Program-made: the position numbers and the translations under genes
Assembly (NCBI GenBank): GCA_012798155.1
Contig: JAAZNR010000387.1
Coordinates: forward strand, 1 to 5,978
DNA length: 5,978 nucleotides
DNA from: Thermogutta sp.
GTDB taxonomy: Bacteria > Planctomycetota > Planctomycetia > Pirellulales > Thermoguttaceae
Direction: 5' to 3'
The notes under the pieces: model-generated
The model's database searches: none
What the model saw: only the letters and a program-made list of their open reading frames with translations
Told to the model about the DNA's origin: nothing
Shown: positions 1 through 5,978 of the stretch, piece after piece
How positions within the stretch are numbered: position 1 is the stretch's first letter
How the letters are laid out: each line of letters opens with the position of its first letter

Positions 1-210
1 ATCCGCGGGCGTACCGCTGAAGGTCACGGTATCGCGCCCGCCCGCTCCGTCGAAGCGAATCTCGTCCACGTCGGCCGTGGAATAATTGTAGGTGGTTCCG
101 TTTACGATCACCGCGTGCACGGTCCCCGCGGTGCCGATGCTGACCTGGTCCTCGCCGCTGCCGCCGGTAATAAAGACCGTTCGCCCCTGCCGGACGACCT
201 GCGCGGCGGA
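1..210 (-). other. Start of a degenerate RTX-like beta-roll segment, cut by the window edge
   Basis: Residues 1923-1992. After GEVED module 4 come V-F-I-T-G-G-S-G-E-D-Q-V-S-I-G, V-I-V-N-G-T-T-Y-N-Y, V-D-E-I-R-F-D-G-A-G-G-R-D-T-V-T-F-S-G-T. Two 'G-G-x-G-x-D-x-V-x' units flank a V-N-G strand pair. This resembles the calcium-binding G-G-x-G-x-D nonapeptides of RTX proteins, but in a sparse form with longer intervening strands, as I recall from planctomycete surface proteins. It continues beyond the window, so length and repeat number are unknown. Confidence 0.5.
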
Positions 211-3200
211 GGCAGCCAGGCTGATGCGGTAATCCTCGACCTCGCCGTCGGGAGCGTATCCGGTCGGGGCGTTGACGCCCTGGCTGCTGAAGCGGAACCG
301 GGCATAGGTGTTTCCGGCGCGAGCATCGGACGGGATGTCGAAGCTCAAGGTATTGACCCCGGCCGCAAGCGCTCGGCCGCTGAGGATGCGTTCGCCGGGA
401 TCATCCCAATCGCCGTCTTGATTGAAGTCCACCCAGGCGTCCAGCTTGCCCGAGGCGGAAGCCGTCACATCGATTACCGCCGTGCCGCCCAGCAGCAATT
501 GCGAGGCGAATACCACGCCGTCCTCGTCGTCCGAGATGAACGTGTCGTCGCCGTCGGCGGCGGTGCTCGGCCGCCCGTCTCCTTCCGCGTCGAGGCGGGT
601 GCCCAGCCGCAGCGAACCGAGCAGGTGTCGAGCACCATTGTCGGCGAGCAGCGTGGGATAAGGCGCCGGGGCATCCCCGTAGTCCAGGCTGCCGTCATCA
701 TTGAGGATCCAGATTTGCGCCTGCGGATCATCGATCACGGCCAGTTGCGGATTGCTGATATTGAGGAAGAAGTTCTCATCGGCTTCGATCCGGGTGTCGC
801 CCACGATCTCCAAATCGATCGCGGCCGTGGCCCTGGCAGGTTGCTGCCGAGCAATGACGATCTCGTAGTTTCCGCCCTCGAACCGACGCCAGACGGCCAG
901 ATCTTCCGTGATCACGGGGTACCAGTCGTAGCCCGGATTGTTGGAAATGTTCCGCGGGATACCGGTTGTGCTCAAATCGGTGTAGTAGACCTCCCAATTG
1001 CCGTTGACGAAGGCATGCCACACCAATTCGTCGCCGTGGACCCGCGGCAACTCATCCACGACGTTATTCTCGGAGACCTTTCGCAACGAGGCCGGCCCGA
1101 GATTCAGATTGATGTAGTAAATCTCGAGGTCCGTGCCGTCGTTGCCTTCCCAGACCACGTTGTTGCCGGAGATCTCGGGATGCATGTCATCCCGCGTGTC
1201 GGCGGTCAAGATCGTGGTGGTACTGGTGGCGACGTCGTACAGCGCGATCTCCCAATCGTTGCCGTCGTGCTGTTGCCAGACCACGCGATTGCCGTCGATC
1301 CGCGGGAAGCGGTCGTCCAGCGTGTTGTTGGTCACGCGGCGCGTTGTGCCGTAGGCATAGACGTAGATTTCGTTGTCGAAACCATCGAAGGCGTACCACG
1401 CCACGTTGCGTCCCGACACGACGGGCAAGTAATTGTCGAACTCGTTGTTCGAGATGTTGACGGGATCGCCGCCGGCCGCGATGTCGTACGCGTAGATCTG
1501 CTGGGTCCCGCCGACGGCACCCCACCAGACGACCAGATCGCCGGAGGCTTGCGGGTCTTTGTCGTCGAAGTCGTTGTCGGTCAGCTTGCGGGTGGCGTCC
1601 GTGTTGACATCGTACAGATAGATCTCGTAGTCCTGACCGTCGAAGCCGGACCAAACCACGTATTGGCCGTGGATCGCGGCGAGGCGGTCATCCGTGGTGT
1701 TGTCGGTCAAACGCCGGGTGTTCGCGCCGTCGAACAAGTAGATTTCCCAATCCTGCCCGTCGAACGTCTCCCAGACCACCCGGTCCTGCCATACGCTGAA
1801 GTCGTAGTCATTGACGGAGTTGAGCGTGAGGAGTTCCGTCTTCCATGTGGGAGAGGGAATACCCTGCGGCGTGAAGACGAACGTGCCGGAGGCCGGGACA
1901 TAGTCGTTGTTCAGCGTGGTCGCCGTGCCGTCCGCGGTTTGATAGTTGAAGGAGATGGGTGCCCCGAACGAATCGGAGACCTCGACCGTGACGGTAACGC
2001 GAGTGCGGCCGCTGTTGCCCTCGGCCACGGCCGCGTCGTCGATCACGACGTGAGCCAACTTGTAATTGCCGAAGTTGACATCGGTGAGGTTTTCCCCGGT
2101 GGCCAACGTGACGCTATAAGACCCGTCGCTGCCGCTCCGGGTAGTGGCGTCGACCAGCGGGCTGGTAAGCGGGTCGAAGATCACCGTCGGGCCGGCCAAA
2201 TGCACGAGATCGGCCTCGGCCGTCGCCGTGATGCCGAAGCCGGCCACGGCGTTGATGGCGTTCATGACCGAAGCGGCCACCACCGTGGCGGTGTCGGTCG
2301 GGTTGAACGGGATGCGGCGATTGCCCGCGGTGACGCTGCTGTTCGAGTCGAACTCGAATGTCACCACCGTCGTGCCGTTGGAGATCGTGAACCTCTGGCC
2401 GTCCGTGAGGGACGAGCCGGCCGGCGCTCGAAGGTGCCGGGTCTGCCCGTCGGGGAGAACCACGCCGGCCGTCGGATACGTCTGAATCCAGCCGCTCGGC
2501 ACCACCTCGCGGACGGTATAGGACCCGGCGAATAGTCCCGTGAATTGATAGAAGCCCGTTTCGTCCACGTCGGTCGTCGACGGGTCATCCAGTTGGGTGA
2601 CCGCCGCCGGCTCGAACGAGTCGAGGGCATTGTTGTTATTGAGGTCCACGTAGACCTGGACGCCGGGCAAACCCGGTTCCACGCCGAACGGCCGGCCTGT
2701 GTTCGGGTCGAAACGGAAGGTGTATTGCCGCTGTTCCAAGAGCGCCGTGAGGTCGGCGGGGGTGGAGGGCCTGGCCACGCTGAGGTAGTTCAAGCCGTCG
2801 CCCGCATCGTATCCGATCTGTGCGCCCGGCGCACCAAAACCGTCCACGCCGAAACCGTCGCCGGTCGTCCACTCCATGTTGTGGTAGTAGAAGGCCACGA
2901 CGTCGCCGCCCGGATCGTCCTCGACGTACAGCGAGAACGTGTTCCGCTTGTCGTTGTGCTGGTTATAGTAGCCGACGTTGATCCAGTCGATTTGGACGAC
3001 CGGATTGCCGCGGGAACTGGTGCTTTGCTGCAACCGGATTTGGCCCACGCCCCGCGTGTCCACGTCGGCCCAGAACGGGGCCAGCATCGGTTCCCCTTGC
3101 GGAAAGCCGGCGGCCGAGAAGGTACCGAGCGGATTGGCGAAGGTGACGATGCCGTTCGTCGAAACGTAGATCTGGTTGTAGGCCTTGCCGAAGAATTCGA

Positions 3201-5978
3201 AATCGAATCCCAGCGGGATGGCGTTGCTCGCCATGTCGTCGCCGGCGGGAAGGACGATGTCGCCCGCGCCCGGCGGCAGGATCGTTACGGCCGGAACTTG
3301 ATCACTCGGTTCCCGATCCCAAACGCCGTTCGCGTTGAGATCGTTGAACTTGTAGCCGCTGATGGACGATGTGCCGGCGATCACGCGGACCAGGTAGTCC
3401 TCGACCTCGCCGTCGGGAATCGTCGTTTCCCCCGCCGGCGTGTACGGCAACAGGCCGGGCGTATGGCTGAAGCGGAAACGAGCGAACGTATCCGCGGACT
3501 CCAATTCTCTCGGCACGCGGAACTGGAGCAGGTTGTCGCCCGCCGCGAGCGGTTGGTCGGCGAAAATCTGCTCGCCTGGATCGTTCCAGTCGCCGTCGGC
3601 GTTGTAGTCGATCCAGGCATTGAGATAGCCGCCGGCCTGTGAGGCGTAAACCGTGATGGTCGCCAACTCGCCGGTCAACAACGGCGTGTTGAAGGTTACG
3701 CCGTCTTCATCGGCCTGATCGGTATTATCGTCTCCGGTGGCCGTCGCGTCGGGTTGGCCTTCCAACTCATAATCCGCCGCTTGTCCCAAATGGAATCCGC
3801 GGACGAGGCGGTGGCGGGCCCCGCCGTCGGCGGCCAAGGTCGGATACGGCGCCGGGGCGTCGCCGAAGTCGAGCGGGGCGTCCACGATCGCCGTTCGGTA
3901 ATCCTCGACTTCGCCGTCCTGGGCGGATCCGGTAGGCCCGAGGTCGAGTTCAGTGCCGACCCGGAATCGCACGTAGGTCGTGCCTAAAACCGCGTCCTGA
4001 GGAACGCTAAAGAACAGATTATGCGGGCCCGCCGCGGCCAGCAATTGATTGACGAAGATTTGCTCGCCGGGATCGTTGAAATCGCCGTCGCCGTTGAAGT
4101 CCGCCCAACCTTGCAAATAAGCGTTCGGTTGCGAGACGACGACCTGGATTTCCACGGGGCTGCCGGGCACCAAGGCATCCAGAAACAGGACGCCGTCCTC
4201 GTCGTCGATGCCGGCCCTGTCATCGCCGTCCGCCGGGGCCGCCGGCTTGCCGTCCAGTTCCGGATCGACCGCGGCTCCCAGGTACAAGCCCGAGCCGAGC
4301 CGGTGCCGGGCGCCGTCCACGCCGCGGGTCGTGCCGTAGGAATCCGGCGCATCGCCGTAGTCTTCGTGATAGGGCACCAACTCGACCAGGTAGTCCTCGA
4401 CTTCGCCGTCCTGGGCGACGCCGGTGGGATTCAGCCCGCCGGTACTGCTGAAGCGGAAGCGTGCGAACGTCTGGCCGGGGTCAAAACCCGAGGGCAGGTT
4501 CACCGGCAGCAGGTTCTCGCCCGGCTGCAACAACATGGCATCGAAGACCTTTTCGCCCGCGTCGGCCCAGTCGCCGTCCATGTTCAGATCGATCCAGGCG
4601 TCCAGGTAGCCTTCGGCGGAGGCGATGACGCGGATCTGCGTGGCGCCGCCGATCAGCAAGCCCGCGTCGAACGACACGCCGTCGTCGAAGGTGTCGCCCG
4701 TGGCCGTGGCGTTGTGCCGCGCGTCGGCCTCGCTGCTGACGCCGCTGCCGAGGTACAGATCCGGCACGATGATGTGGCTGGCGCCGTTGTTCTTCAACGT
4801 TGTAGGATAAGGACCGTCCGGGGCGTCGCCGAAGTCGATCCCCGCCACATTGACCGTGAAGTACGTCGTACCGTCACCGCGATTGGCCTGAAGCGGATTA
4901 CCCGCCAGGTCGCGAACGGCCTGGTTGTCGAGCACGATCTTATAGATGTGGCCGATCGACCACACCCCGGATGCCGGCACGAGGTAGATGATGTCATCCA
5001 CCGGCTGGTACTGGAAGAAGTAATCCTTCCCCTCCTCGAGCAGGACGTCGCCGCGGTAGACGGAAACGGCATCCGCCGTCACCGTGCGGTCGTTGATTCC
5101 GACGCCGTCCTCATCCAGCAACTTCACGGCGAAGCGGAAGACCCGTTGGCCGGCGACGAACACGTCGTTCAATCGGCGATCGCGATCCACGCCCGCCCCG
5201 TCGTTGTCCAGCGGCTCGATCAACCCGCTGGTCGGGCCGCGGAAGTCCACGCGATCCACGGCGCCGCGATCCTTGTACACACTCAACCCGCCGCCCGGAG
5301 GCGGATTGACCGCCGGATCGTCCTTTCGCAATTGGCCGTACAGGTCCATCGCGGGAGCGATGATGGGAGAGGCCGCGATGCCGATGGGTTGCAGGACCGA
5401 ATTGTAGTATTCGAACCGCTCCTGCAACGCATCGATCGAGCTGTCGATGATCTCCGAGCCTTGATTCGGGATGAAGTTGTAGTTGACCGGGTCGACGAAC
5501 AGCGGCGCTCCGGCGGCCAGGACGCGGTCGAAGGTGCCCAGTCCGCGACCTTGCACGTTGGTGCCGTTGCCTTGATAGGCGTTGCCGCCCAATACCGTAT
5601 TGGGGTTGGACGACGCGTCCACCATAATTCCCGTGTTGAGGTTGGCCACGACGTTGTTGAGCAAAGTCGGGCCGGCGTTGTTGACGACCGTGATTCCCAC
5701 GCCGTTGGGCGAGAGGCCGCCGTAAACCGTGTTGTTCACCACGCGGACGAAGGGGATGGCGCCGGTAGGCTGCCCGACCTCGCCGCTGATGCGGATACCG
5801 CCCTGCGTGTTGAAGGCGACCAGATTATTCTGGAGTGTGACTCCCGCCGCCAATTGATTGGGGGCGTTCATCGTCCGCCCCGAAGCCGGGTGCGGCGCGT
5901 TGGAGACCGGTTCGCGGTCGGCAGGTTCCACGCGGATGCCGTATTCGGAGGCGTGGAAGACCGACGTGTTCTCGACGA
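1..5978 (-). CDS. Giant multidomain surface protein (beta-helix, Ig-like, GEVED, SdrD B-like, NIDO, Calx-beta, propeller), internal fragment
   Basis: One uninterrupted minus-strand frame covers the whole window (1,992 codons). Both ends lie outside, so start, signal peptide, ribosome binding site and C-terminal anchor cannot be seen. I translated every codon and found no stop or frameshift, and recognisable modules follow one another throughout. Residues in this fragment, numbered from the 5976 end: beta-helix 1-246, Ig-like 252-379, GEVED 380-532, 539-698 and 702-866, split SdrD B-like 869-1306 with a NIDO guest near 913-1092 and a second guest near 1173-1283, split Calx-beta 1308-1762 with a propeller guest 1373-1712, GEVED 1764-1922, RTX-like start 1923-1992. 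The fragment has no cysteine and only about 17 lysines, and is rich in Asp, Gly and Asn, as expected for a secreted, calcium-loaded beta protein. Role in adhesion or surface structure is inferred; no catalytic motif was recognised. Planctomycete origin is likely from the module set. Confidence 0.95.
211..687 (-). repeat. GEVED module 4
   Basis: Residues 1764-1922. It is about 2.7 kb away from the first three copies. Motifs in order: L-D-Y-G-D-A-P-A-P-Y-P-T, G-A-R-H-L-L, L-R-L-G, D-D-E-D-G-V-V-F, W-V-D-F-N-Q-D-G-D-W-D-D-P-G-E-R-I (loop near 391-429), Y-A-R-F-R-F-S-S and P-D-G-E-V-E-D-Y-R-I. The opening shares 'D-Y/F-G-D-A-P-A-P-Y-P-T-L' with module 3 and matches it better than modules 1 and 2, so it probably descends from a module 3-like copy. 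Confidence 0.93.
691..2055 (-). other. Calx-beta domain split by an inserted beta-propeller
   Basis: Residues 1308-1762. The N-terminal half (1861-2055) shows V-V-I-D-D-A-A-V-A-E-G-N-S-G, V-T-V-T-V-E-V-S-D, F-N-Y-Q-T-A-D-G-T-A and D-Y-V-P-A-S-G-T-F-V-F-T-P-Q-G. The C-terminal half (691-840) is A-A-I-D-L-E-I-V-G-D-T-R-I-E-A-D-E-N-F-F-L-N-I-S-N-P, ending in I-W-I-L-N-D-D-G. The two halves together give every Calx-beta motif in order, including the acidic G-D-x-x-x-E-x-D-E calcium-site strand. In ordinary Calx-beta domains G-T-F-x-F-T-P-G is followed within about ten residues by the G-D-T-x-x-E strand; here about 340 residues intervene. The closing N-D-D-G runs straight into GEVED module 4. Confidence 0.88.
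841..1860 (-). repeat. Eight-bladed beta-propeller inserted in the Calx-beta domain
   Basis: Residues 1373-1712. Eight copies of a unit of about 42 residues follow the pattern 'P-x-I-x-G-x-x-V-V-W-x-x-F-D-G-x-D-x-E-I-Y-L-Y-D ... R-x-L-T-D-N-x-x-D-D'. The V-V-W strands are V-V-W-E, V-V-W-S, V-V-W-W, V-A-W-Y, V-V-W-Q, V-V-W-E, L-V-W-H and A-V-W-R. The first unit begins at its last strand (T-E-L-L-T-L-N) and the final unit stops after its third strand (Y-E-I-V-I-A), which is the arrangement expected for 'velcro' ring closure and brings both termini together. Units 1 and 2 are the most alike. The repeats resemble TolB/PD40-type propellers and those of archaeal surface proteins. Probable role: protein or glycan binding; no active site is seen. 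Confidence 0.85.
2128..2460 (-). other. Unnamed module of about 110 residues inserted in the tail of the SdrD B-like domain
   Basis: Residues 1173-1283. It lies between T-Y-P-T-A-G-V and G-S-Y-S-V-T-L-A. Its core is L-T-D-G-Q-R-F-T-I-S-N-G, V-V-T-F-E-F-D-S-N, V-T-A-G-N-R-R-I-P-F, then an Ala-rich probable helix (V-V-A-A-S-V-M-N-A-I-N-A-V) and I-T-A-T-A-E-A-D-L-V-H-L-A-G. The pattern 'D-G-x-x-F-T-I ... V-T-F-E-F-D ... G-N ... A-A-x-x-x-A-I ... V-x-L-x-G' is one I recall from other giant planctomycete proteins, where it follows the Ig-like domain, but I cannot name a family. Function unknown. Confidence 0.6.
2701..3240 (-). other. Nidogen-like (NIDO) domain inserted in the SdrD B-like domain
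   Basis: Residues 913-1092. The segment has I-P-L-G-F-D-F-E-F-F-G, then Y-V-S-T-N-G-I-V-T-F, M-L-A-P-F-W-A-D-V-D-T-R-G-V-G, V-V-Q-I-D-W-I-N-V-G-Y-Y, N-T-F-S-L-Y, V-A-F-Y-Y and Q-I-G-Y-D-A-G-D-G-L-N-Y. The 'S-x-N-G ... A-P-F-W-A-D-x-D-T-R' signature followed by a Q-x-D-W strand and an x-Q-x-G-Y-D-x-G-D-G turn is that of the NIDO family, found in nidogen, alpha-tectorin and several bacterial surface proteins. The whole guest, counting linkers, occupies about 2680-3312 (around 211 codons). A role in matrix or cell adhesion is inferred from the family. Confidence 0.82.
3379..3873 (-). repeat. GEVED module 3
   Basis: Residues 702-866, directly after module 2. Motifs in order: L-D-F-G-D-A-P-A-P-Y-P-T, G-A-R-H-R-L, F-H-L-G, A-D-E-D-G-V-T-F, W-I-D-Y-N-A-D-G-D-W-N-D-P-G-E-Q-I-F (loop near 3571-3609), F-A-R-F-R-F-S and P-D-G-E-V-E-D-Y-L-V. 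It is slightly longer than the others because the segment between R-F-R-F-S and P-D-G-E-V has an extra Pro/Thr-rich loop. Its end runs straight into the S-I-S-G-Y-K-F-N-D-L start of the SdrD B-like domain, an order I recall as common in planctomycete proteins. Confidence 0.93.
3883..4362 (-). repeat. GEVED module 2
   Basis: Residues 539-698, separated from module 1 by only a few residues. It contains the full motif series: D-Y-G-D-A-P-D, G-A-R-H-R-L, L-Y-L-G, D-D-E-D-G-V-L-F, D-F-N-G-D-G-D-F-N-D-P-G-E-Q-I-F (loop near 4063-4101), V-R-F-R and Q-D-G-E-V-E-D-Y. The residues around the GEVED motif share a 24-base identical stretch with module 1 (3902-3925 against 4394-4417), so the tandem array arose by duplication, although most of the DNA has since diverged. 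The Asp/Asn-rich loop resembles an EF-hand/dockerin loop and probably binds calcium (inference). Confidence 0.93.
4381..4839 (-). repeat. GEVED module 1 (divergent copy)
   Basis: Residues 380-532. It opens with I-D-F-G-D-A-P-D-G-P-Y-P-T, continues with G-A-S-H and L-Y-L-G, a calcium-loop-like D-L-N-M-D-G-D-W-A-D-A-G-E (4552-4590), then F-A-R-F-R-F-S-S, and closes with Q-D-G-E-V-E-D-Y-L-V. It is the most divergent of the four copies: the D-E-D-G-V motif is D-T-F-D-D-G-V, A-R-H is A-S-H, and the D-P-G-E turn is D-A-G-E. The fold is presumed to be a beta sandwich. These modules are common in large exported planctomycete proteins, and their molecular function is not established. Confidence 0.9.
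4840..5223 (-). other. Bacterial Ig-like (SbsA/Big-type) domain
   Basis: Residues 252-379. The stretch begins with an acidic linker (E-P-L-D-N-D-G-A-G-V-D), then has predicted beta strands F-R-F-A-V-K-L-L, V-S-V-Y-R-G-D-V, Y-F-F-Q-Y and I-I-Y-L-V-P. It ends with H-I-Y-K-I-V-L-D followed by V-R-D-L-A-G-N-P-L. The 'Y-x-I-x-L ... D-L-A-G-N-x-L' ending is the hallmark of SbsA-type Ig-like domains found in bacterial S-layer and surface proteins. It probably acts as a spacer between the beta-helix and the GEVED array. The exact Pfam family is inferred from this ending; the N-terminal boundary is approximate. Confidence 0.65.
5239..5978 (-). other. C-terminal part of a right-handed parallel beta-helix domain with its closing segment
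   Basis: Residues 1-246 of the fragment. The first part shows short strands separated by Asn/Gly turns at roughly 20-25 residue intervals: L-Q-N-N-L-V-A-F-N, V-V-N-N-T-V-Y-G-G, L-L-N-N-V-V-A-N-L-N-T-G-I and L-G-G-N-A-Y-Q-G-N. This is the pattern of NosD/pectate-lyase-like beta-helices. The closing part (F-V-D-P at about 5488-5499, then G-S-E-I-I-D-S-S) matches the usual ending of such helices, where 'residual' F-x-D-P and S-P-A-I-D motifs occur. It finishes with D-L-Y-G-Q-L-R and K-D-R-G-A-V-D-R near 5245-5346, which I recall as a recurrent junction in planctomycete giant proteins. Helix catalytic residues cannot be judged because the N-terminal coils are outside the window. A structural or carbohydrate-binding role is more likely than lyase activity, but this is inference. 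Confidence 0.8.

Larger units (their letters stand above)
2059..3372 (-). other. SdrD B-like domain split into three pieces by two inserted modules
   Basis: Residues 869-1306. The host fold is recognisable in three separated pieces. Piece 1 (3307-3372) is I-S-G-Y-K-F-N-D-L-N-A-N-G-V-W-D, the canonical first strand and calcium loop of SdrD B/Cna B-like domains. Piece 2 (2461-2679) resumes with E-P-G-L-P-G-V-Q-V-Y-V-D-L-N-N-N, then G-F-Y-Q-F-T-G-L-F-A-G-S-Y-T-V-R-E-V-V-P-S-G-W-I-Q-T-Y-P. Piece 3 (2059-2127) is G-S-Y-S-V-T-L-A-T-G-E-N-L-T-D-V-N-F-G-N-Y-K, the usual closing strand. In an ordinary SdrD B-like domain these pieces are contiguous. Joined without the guests they make a domain of normal size. 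Usual role: rigid stalk module of surface adhesins. Confidence 0.85.

Noticed and set aside
1187..1654. Minus-strand open frame of 155 codons in another phase
   Set aside because: It overlaps the propeller blades out of frame; its Arg-rich, low-complexity translation is a shadow of the repeated V-V-W and L-T-D-N codons.
841..1860. DNA tandem repeat or CRISPR-like array suggested by recurring short motifs
   Set aside because: The repetition is at protein level with a period of about 126 bases and poor nucleotide identity; there are no constant repeats with unique spacers.
691..2055. Frameshift or assembly join at the Calx-beta/propeller borders
   Set aside because: The frame is continuous through both borders and both flanks are read in the same phase, so there is no sign of a sequence error; a misassembly cannot be fully excluded without reads.
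115..2535. Plus-strand open frame of 806 codons
   Set aside because: It is the exact codon-for-codon antisense of the real gene. Its translation has no recognisable domain and is full of Arg, Val, Asp and Gly repeats that mirror the sense codons. Its length is explained by absence of TTA, CTA and TCA codons in the sense strand.
2545..3642. Plus-strand open frame of 365 codons
   Set aside because: Same mirror frame as the 806-codon one, separated from it by a single CTA sense codon. The minus strand here encodes clear NIDO, SdrD B-like and GEVED modules.
3984..4352. Minus-strand open frame of 122 codons in another phase
   Set aside because: It lies over GEVED module 2 in the wrong frame and gives an Arg/Thr/Ser/Pro-rich product with no motif, while the in-frame reading gives the complete module.
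5239..5978. Active pectate lyase or other polysaccharide lyase
   Set aside because: Only the last coils of the helix are visible and no catalytic residue pattern can be identified; the fold alone does not imply enzymatic activity.

Overview
The window lies entirely inside one very long protein-coding gene on the minus strand. The frame whose codons fill positions 3k+1 to 3k+3 is open from end to end: 1,992 full codons, with no start and no stop in view. The gene enters at 5978 and leaves at 1. I found no intergenic space, RNA gene, promoter, terminator, mobile element or CRISPR array. The long plus-strand frames are antisense shadows of this gene.

The protein is a giant mosaic of beta-rich, probably calcium-binding extracellular modules. 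Read in protein order (high to low coordinate) they are: the end of a right-handed beta-helix (5978-5239); a bacterial Ig-like (SbsA/Big-type) domain (5223-4840); three tandem GEVED modules (4839-3379); an SdrD B-like domain (3372-2059) interrupted by a nidogen-like (NIDO) domain and by a second module of about 110 residues; a Calx-beta domain (2055-691) interrupted by an eight-bladed beta-propeller; a fourth GEVED module (687-211); and the start of a degenerate RTX-like beta-roll (210-1).

The GEVED signature (D-G-E-V-E-D-Y preceded by R-F-R), its pairing with Calx-beta, SdrD B-like and beta-helix modules, the size of the gene and the GC-rich codon use suggest a planctomycete, probably of the Pirellulales. 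That assignment is recalled from family knowledge and was not searched. The product is most likely an exported cell-surface or matrix protein involved in adhesion or structure. No enzymatic active site is visible.

The most notable feature is domain nesting between GEVED modules 3 and 4. Two successive host folds (SdrD B-like, then Calx-beta) each resume in frame after a large guest domain, so the unit looks built by repeated in-frame insertion of modules into loops of other modules rather than by simple end-to-end shuffling.
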